Shown here one piece after another: positions 59,049 through 64,000 of a DNA stretch of 64,000 bases. Position numbers and translations under genes: made by a program. The notes under the pieces are model-generated. The model had not been told where the DNA came from. It searched no databases and was given only the letters and a program-made list of their open reading frames with translations. This stretch comes from Thalassolituus maritimus (GTDB lineage: Bacteria > Pseudomonadota > Gammaproteobacteria > Pseudomonadales > Oceanobacteraceae): contig CAJWBH010000007.1 of the NCBI GenBank assembly GCA_913019975.1, positions 112,248-176,247 on the forward strand. Reading direction: 5' to 3'. Position 1 is the stretch's first letter. The number at the start of each line of letters is the position of its first letter.

Positions 59049-61052
59049 TTAGTGACGCCAGAAGTAGCCTTCGTAGTATGCAGAGCTTCCTGCTTCGGGG
59101 TCGTATGCGACTTCAAACGCGTGCGATATCTCAGGGGACAGCTCTTTGTAGAAGTCTTCATCGACTTCGGTATCCGTAGATAAAATCAGTACCTGATGGC
59201 TCGCCGTCGGGAAGTAGTTTTTCACCAGATTTTCGCGGTGACGTGAATCCAGTCGGCCCAGTGGTGTATCAATAATGATCGGCAGGTTGCGGCCAGAGGT
59301 ACGGCCAAGCGCTTCGAGCATGGCGATGGCGTAGATCTGCTTTTCACCGGCGGATAGCTTCTTCTTGTCGATGATATTGCCTTTACCATCAACCAGAGAC
59401 ACGTTAAATGTATCCGGGTTGATCTTAGCGGTGATCATCAGGTCGTCTTTGCGAGCGAGCTTGGCGAAAGACTTGATGAATTCCTGTTCGAGCGTCTGCA
59501 AGCGATTGGCCCGGGTCTTCTCTGCAAAGCTTTCGAGCATTGCGCGAGTGCGGTCTGCCAGTGTCACGGCTTGGTTCAGGTTGCTGACGCTGCTGAATTC
59601 TTTCTCTTTGTCTCGCAGTTTGCGCAGGTTATCCATCGCATCGCGAAGAATTGCTTTCGCTTCTTCAGTCTTCTGCTTAACCTCTACCTGACGTTGGCCA
59701 AGGGTATTTTCGATATCCCCCAGCTCGGTAACAAAGGTAGAGATCCGACGCTCATCAGGCGCACGTGACAGGTTGATACCGACATTCGCCAGTTCTTCTT
59801 CAACCGATTCCAGCTCGCTAGACAGTGTCTTAACTCGCGCTTGCTGCTCGGGCACTACCTTAGTGATCAGGTGATTCAGGCGGTTGAATTTACTGTCTGA
59901 GATATCGTGAATGATCTCTGTGTCTGCGGCGTTATTTGAAGCAGAGCTGTCTGCGATAGAGGCAGTAATAGACGTCTCAATAGTCTTCTGGTGTTCTTTA
60001 CCCAGTGCCTTCAACAGCGCTTGCTGCACTTTATTGAGTTGCTTACGCAGTTCAACCTGAACGACGAGTTGGCGCTTGGTTTGTTGCTCTGCGGAGAGTT
60101 GCTTCAGTAATGCCTCAAGCTGAGTCTTCGCTAACGCCAGAGGCGCTGCATCAGCAATCAGGTTTCTGATTTGAGTCTGCAGTTCATTGCGCTTGGCGCG
60201 CAGCGCTTGTTCTTTGGCTTCTGCTTCTTGTTTATTGCTTGCCCACGCACCGCCGAGTTCGTTGATGTTCTGAGTCAGGCGCTCTTTAGTGGCCTCAAGT
60301 TCGGTCGATTCAATCTTGAGTATTTCAATGTCAGACAGCTGTGACTGATACTTCGCATACAGCGATTGGTAATTGGCTTCGAGAGACTCCATCTCTTTAC
60401 GGATGTCAGACGGTAGTTTGTCGCGCTTCTTGTCGCGCAGGTAAACACCAAGGTCAGCTTTCAAGCGATCAATGATATCGAGACCGAGCAGGCGGTTAAT
60501 CGCGTCGGCTAGAGCGGCGTTATTATTGTCTTCGGCCAGTTCTGCGATTTTTTCGCCATCGAAGAAGAACAGGTCGGCAACACCAATAGGAATCAGTTCA
60601 TTCAGAAAGGCTTGTTTCTGCTGATCCGTCAGGTTCTGCAGGTATTCACCGTTCTGATAGATCTCGACGTTTTCAAAAACGCTGTTACCACGAACTGTCC
60701 ATACTCGCTTTACCGTATAGTCGATTACTTCACCCTGACGGCCGAAGTTAAAATCGAGTTTCACACCGGAGGTATTCGGGGTCAGCACTTCGCCTTTCGG
60801 CTTATGAATCGAATCGATCAGGAACTGATGGTAAGCCTGAACAGACACGGCGCGACCAAGGCTCTGCTTGCCATAAAGGGCAAGGCGCACTGCGGTAAGT
60901 GTGGTGGTTTTGCCGGCACCGTTTAAACCACCGAACAGAATAATAGGGCGCTTACGGTTGTATTTAACCCGCGGCTCAAGATCGACGTAGTTTTCGTCGA
61001 AGCTGCCCTGGAATACACCAAAGTCCTGAAGGTAGAGGCTTTTTAAAATCAT
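59049..61052 (-). CDS. dndD: DndD, SMC-like ATPase of the phosphorothioation complex
   Basis: DndD supplies ATPase or nicking activity to the modification complex. The 667-residue protein has the head and coil layout of SMC/Rad50 proteins: Walker A GLNGAGKT at residues 42-49, a long helical coiled-coil region (about 190-520) with a central break near 370, and the C-terminal head with the ABC signature LSAGEKQIYA and Walker B LPIIIDTPLGRLD. Its ATG overlaps the dndC stop (TAATG on the minus strand). All motifs are intact. Confidence 0.96.
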   Translation of the reverse strand: MILKSLYLQDFGVFQGSFDENYVDLEPRVKYNRKRPIILFGGLNGAGKTTTLTAVRLALYGKQSLGRAVSVQAYHQFLIDSIHKPKGEVLTPNTSGVKLDFNFGRQGEVIDYTVKRVWTVRGNSVFENVEIYQNGEYLQNLTDQQKQAFLNELIPIGVADLFFFDGEKIAELAEDNNNAALADAINRLLGLDIIDRLKADLGVYLRDKKRDKLPSDIRKEMESLEANYQSLYAKYQSQLSDIEILKIESTELEATKERLTQNINELGGAWASNKQEAEAKEQALRAKRNELQTQIRNLIADAAPLALAKTQLEALLKQLSAEQQTKRQLVVQVELRKQLNKVQQALLKALGKEHQKTIETSITASIADSSASNNAADTEIIHDISDSKFNRLNHLITKVVPEQQARVKTLSSELESVEEELANVGINLSRAPDERRISTFVTELGDIENTLGQRQVEVKQKTEEAKAILRDAMDNLRKLRDKEKEFSSVSNLNQAVTLADRTRAMLESFAEKTRANRLQTLEQEFIKSFAKLARKDDLMITAKINPDTFNVSLVDGKGNIIDKKKLSAGEKQIYAIAMLEALGRTSGRNLPIIIDTPLGRLDSRHRENLVKNYFPTASHQVLILSTDTEVDEDFYKELSPEISHAFEVAYDPEAGSSAYYEGYFWRH

Positions 61053-62635
61053 TACTTCAGCGCCTCGTATTCTTTCGTCAGTGCTTTCAGTTGTTCGTCA
61101 TAAACCGACTTCAGGTGCAGGTCGGTGCTTTCGCCTTTCAGTTCGTTCTTCAGTTTATCTTTGAAGTCGGAGCTATGAGTCGCTTCGGCTTTTGCTGCCT
61201 GAATGTCTTCCAGTGTGCCCCAGTCGTTTTTAAGCAGACTTTCAATTTTGCTGAATAAGCCCTGGCGACGGCTGAGGCCATCCATAGAGAGCTCGAGTTC
61301 CAGCAACTTCATTACGAGTTCTGCCGGTACGCCATTTTGAGCGGACAGTTCGTTAATCAGGTCTGCATCTGCTTGCGAGAATGCGCCGCCATCATGCTCA
61401 ACCCAATCAAGGTCGTTGCCGTATACACTGCGATAGATTTTCGGCAGTTCGTCAGACCAGTCCGGCTCGTTCGGATCGAACATCCACTCGCGGCGAATCG
61501 TGTGCAATTCCTCTGGGCGGATCAGCTGAATTTTCCGACCTTCTTCGATCAGGTTCTTCTCAATCGTTAAGAGTTCTTTAAGCCACTTCTTTCGATATTC
61601 GAGAAGATACGGTCCCGGAATCGTCTTAATTTCTGTGATGTTATCGTTGTCGACAGCCCCGCGCGCGTAAGACACTCGGCCTGTGCGACGCTTGAAGTTA
61701 CGTACTTCATTTTTGTTTTCTGGCAGTGTTGTCTTGTAGAGCTTATTACGGAAGCTCTTCAGCTTTTTCAGCCAGACTTCGCCTGAGTCAATCAGGCCTT
61801 CGATTGCGCGGTCTTTGGTAACAACGGTACAGGTCCAGCAACCAAAACGTGAGTTACCACAGGATGGGGTGTTGGTGTCGATAACGAGAGGGCACTCACC
61901 AGCACTGGAATCTTTGTATAGCTCGAACAGCTCGAAGTGATCACCGCCCCACGGTGCGGGTGCGCCTAGCAGGTACATCCAGACTTCGTCAAAGGTCCAG
62001 TCTTCAATCGGCATGTAGGTAAATGCGCCGGGCAGAGAAGAGTGACGAGCCAGCGATGAGCCTTCGATCTTGTGTTTAGCAATGACCTGAGCACGGGAAG
62101 CGCTTTCCTGGCTACGCGCACCCAGTACAACAATCACCTCACCGAAGCGGGCGATTTTGTCCTTGATGAATTCGCTCACTGGGTCAATCTTCATGCGCTC
62201 GGTACACCAGCGGAAGCTTTGGGTCGGTGCGGGGTAGCCTTTACCCAGCAGGTTTACCCAGAAGGTTTCTCCCCACGCAGGATATACAACATGGGCCGAC
62301 ATCGGCAGGCCCAGTTTCTGAGCGTTTTCATTGATCGCTTCGATAGAGCTGCTGATCATATCGACGACCATCGGCGTTTCGACCAGTGTGTCTGACGAGA
62401 TAACGTAGATGTGCTTGTGACGCTGTTTTTCAGGCAGACGGGTTAAAGCAACATAGATCAGTGACAAAACAGTCGTGCTGTCTTTACCGCCGCTAAAGCC
62501 GATCACCCATGGTTTGTCGTTCTCGAGGTACAGGTTCTGGATTTCCTGTATCAGGTCGAGTGCGGGGCGTCCGGCAAATTCGGAGGCCTCGAGCATCTCA
62601 TCCATGCTTGGGAACAGTGTTTCTTTTTGGCTCAT
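61052..62635 (-). CDS. dndC: DndC, ATP-dependent sulfurtransferase of phosphorothioation
   Basis: DndC activates the DNA backbone with ATP (PP-loop chemistry) and carries an iron-sulfur cluster for sulfur transfer. The 527-residue protein has the PP-loop motif SGGKDST at residues 48-54, in the PAPS-reductase fold. A cysteine group follows in SSAGECPLVID and PSCGNSRFGCWTC, which should hold the cluster. Its ATG overlaps the stop of dndB (ATGA). Intact; with dndB, dndD and dndE it forms one operon on the minus strand. Confidence 0.96.
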   Translation of the reverse strand: MSQKETLFPSMDEMLEASEFAGRPALDLIQEIQNLYLENDKPWVIGFSGGKDSTTVLSLIYVALTRLPEKQRHKHIYVISSDTLVETPMVVDMISSSIEAINENAQKLGLPMSAHVVYPAWGETFWVNLLGKGYPAPTQSFRWCTERMKIDPVSEFIKDKIARFGEVIVVLGARSQESASRAQVIAKHKIEGSSLARHSSLPGAFTYMPIEDWTFDEVWMYLLGAPAPWGGDHFELFELYKDSSAGECPLVIDTNTPSCGNSRFGCWTCTVVTKDRAIEGLIDSGEVWLKKLKSFRNKLYKTTLPENKNEVRNFKRRTGRVSYARGAVDNDNITEIKTIPGPYLLEYRKKWLKELLTIEKNLIEEGRKIQLIRPEELHTIRREWMFDPNEPDWSDELPKIYRSVYGNDLDWVEHDGGAFSQADADLINELSAQNGVPAELVMKLLELELSMDGLSRRQGLFSKIESLLKNDWGTLEDIQAAKAEATHSSDFKDKLKNELKGESTDLHLKSVYDEQLKALTKEYEALK

Positions 62636-63732
62636 GAGTTCAGCTGATCTTCGATTTGTTGCTCTTCTGCACCCAGTGATACTCCGAGTGCGCGACGTAC
62701 GACGTTCGCGGTCAGTACGGTGTTACTTCGTGTCTTGCTTAGCTTTCCGTGGTTATCCATAGCGCGCCCGCGCCAGAGCTTCACGTTGGAACGGCTCCAG
62801 TCGATGTCCTGCAAGCCTGACAATTTGGTCTTCCAGTCGTTAGGAAATTGACGGATTAAGTCAGAGCCCGCAGCCCCGAGAGCGGCTAAGCCAATACCGT
62901 GTGCGTGTATGGACTGCTCACGTAATTCGGAGGTCGAAACCTTGCGGGCCATGGCATCTTGCCAGTCGCGCATGTTACTACAAACGGCATCCCAGTACTC
63001 GGCAGCAACGTCCATTTCGTCCTTGGATATTCGGTCTCTTGCCGTTTTGCCTAGTAGTGCTCTGGATGCCTGCTTTATGCTGCTGAGAGTGAAAAGTTTG
63101 CTGCTACGTTTTGAGAGGCTGTTACTCTCAAGATCCGTTAACGCGGTGAAGCAGGGTACAGAATCAAAGACGTAACGAGCAAGGGCTGATCCTCCATCAC
63201 GCTGATCATATAGCGTACTTAATGAGTCGGATGGACGCACAGCATGTTTGTTCAGGTCGGCGAACATCTGCTGGCTTCGAGCCAGACCATCGTCAACGAA
63301 GAACAATACAGGGATATTGTCGTGCCCGAGCTCATGGGCCTCTTTGACTGCTTGTTCGATTGCTGCCCGGCGATGCTGGCCATCATTCACCAGAATCTGA
63401 GTATCCATAGCAATGGATAACATGCCTAGGTTGATCGCCGGGCCGGTGTCAGCCATAGGTTCGAAATTAACTGCACCATCCACAGAAGCTGTGATTGCCG
63501 AAAGGGTATAAGAGTCAGGATTTTCGACCAGGTACTGTGCAATATCCGGTACCCGACTCTCATTCAGGCGACGTTGCGCTCGCAGTTCTGGCGGAACGAC
63601 TTCTTCATCGAATACGAATAGCTTTGGCACCAGGCGCATCGGGCACATAGCAATGTAGCAAGGTCGACCGGCCTGCATACCTCGCACTGCGGGGAATTTG
63701 TGTGTGTATTCGTTGAGTAGAGACGTTGCCAT
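62632..63732 (-). CDS. dndB: DndB, regulator of phosphorothioation
   Basis: DndB tunes the level of phosphorothioation and has been described as a repressor of the dnd genes in other bacteria. The 366-residue protein has the DGQHR motif at residues 117-121 (VNDGQHRRAA), in a ParB/Srx-related fold, and the usual VDDGLARSQQMFADLNKHAV segment. The related DGQ-type motif links DndB with SspE and, more loosely, with the EGNRR protein encoded next to dndH. The ATG lies after GGGAG on the minus strand. It heads the dndBCDE run. Confidence 0.94.
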   Translation of the reverse strand: MATSLLNEYTHKFPAVRGMQAGRPCYIAMCPMRLVPKLFVFDEEVVPPELRAQRRLNESRVPDIAQYLVENPDSYTLSAITASVDGAVNFEPMADTGPAINLGMLSIAMDTQILVNDGQHRRAAIEQAVKEAHELGHDNIPVLFFVDDGLARSQQMFADLNKHAVRPSDSLSTLYDQRDGGSALARYVFDSVPCFTALTDLESNSLSKRSSKLFTLSSIKQASRALLGKTARDRISKDEMDVAAEYWDAVCSNMRDWQDAMARKVSTSELREQSIHAHGIGLAALGAAGSDLIRQFPNDWKTKLSGLQDIDWSRSNVKLWRGRAMDNHGKLSKTRSNTVLTANVVRRALGVSLGAEEQQIEDQLNS

Positions 63733-63938
63733 GTGAAAACTCCCTGTTTGTTGTAATTTTCGAGCGGCGGGGAGTATTGCACGTAAAAAACCACGAACAC
63801 AAGTTTTTCTTTTGAGAAGGTCTCGGGTCTCTTCTGGTTAGAGGAAAAGCATCGTAGACCCTGCACTTCGACTTGATTTATTTTAAGTTGGGGTCAAACG
63901 TGAAATAAGGGCATGTCTTGTTATAGGAACTAGAGATA
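63733..63938. promoter_or_regulatory. Region upstream of dndB
   Basis: This 206-bp non-coding stretch should hold the dndBCDE promoter and perhaps one for a divergent gene. GAAGGTCTCGGGTCTCTTC contains GAAG/CTTC ends and two GGTCTC copies (63817-63834), a possible operator. On the minus strand TTGTGT is a weak -35 candidate with no good -10 partner. Not firm. Confidence 0.35.
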
Positions 63939-64000
63939 TGTCAGTTGTCGGGGATATGATCCCCTTATATGGACCCGTCCCGTTGTTGCAAGCCATTTCG
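63939..64000 (+). CDS. Possible start of a divergent gene cut by the window edge
   Basis: An ATG at 63939 opens a frame that stays open to the last base (MSVVGDMIPLYGPVPLLQAIS, partial). AGGAAC lies about ten bases upstream. Twenty codons are too few to identify it or to prove it is coding. A cysteine desulfurase gene (dndA) often diverges from dndB, but this N-terminus is not one I can assign. Confidence 0.3.

Noticed and set aside
48399-64000. Prophage or integrative element carrying the Dnd genes
   Set aside because: No integrase, transposase, tRNA or direct-repeat attachment site was seen at the left edge; the right edge lies outside the window.

Overview
The window is 64 kb of a gammaproteobacterial chromosome. 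Gene order from uvrA to purA (serB, a fimX-like gene, a PilZ-type gene, psd, rhodanese, HDOD gene, motAB, rsgA, orn, queG, nnrD, tsaE, amidase, mutL, miaA, hfq, hflX, hflK, hflC, a DUF2065 gene, hisZ, purA) follows, from memory, the arrangement in Pseudomonas aeruginosa. The extra efp/epmA/epmB block and the sequence style suggest a marine Oceanospirillales-type organism (Thalassolituus/Oceanobacter-like). That taxonomic guess is inference. No rRNA, tRNA, CRISPR array, integrase or insertion sequence was seen.

Region 1 (1-36.7 kb) is conserved housekeeping. It covers DNA repair (uvrA 3' part, mutL), tRNA modification (DTW protein, queG, tsaE, miaA), EF-P and its beta-lysylation enzymes (epmB, efp, epmA), serine and phospholipid synthesis (serB, psd), c-di-GMP and pilus signalling (FimX-like and PilZ-like proteins), the flagellar stator (motAB), RNA turnover (orn, hfq), ribosome and protease factors (rsgA, hflX, hflKC), and hisZ and purA. 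Many genes overlap by one base and probably form operons, notably nnrD-tsaE-amidase-mutL-miaA followed by hfq-hflX-hflK-hflC.

Region 2 (37-48.4 kb) is more variable. It has a thioesterase, a GNAT-nitrilase fusion protein, a secreted metallophosphoesterase with a broken 3' end, a formaldehyde detoxification unit (LysR regulator, frmA, S-formylglutathione hydrolase), a His-rich SGNH-like secreted protein, a hemerythrin, a MocR-type regulator and ccoG.

Region 3 (48.5-63.7 kb) is a DNA phosphorothioation (Dnd) island. The restriction genes dndF-dndG-dndH run rightwards and the modification genes dndB-dndC-dndD-dndE run leftwards, meeting tail to tail. Between the two arms lie two clearly AT-richer genes: a ParB-like protein with an EGNRR motif, and a protein with the spacing of a PD-(D/E)XK-like nuclease. 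They are joined to dndH by start/stop overlaps. I consider this pair the best candidate in the window for an undescribed system: a possible second phosphorothioate-dependent effector carried inside a Dnd locus. No dndA is present up to the right edge, where a possible divergent gene begins.
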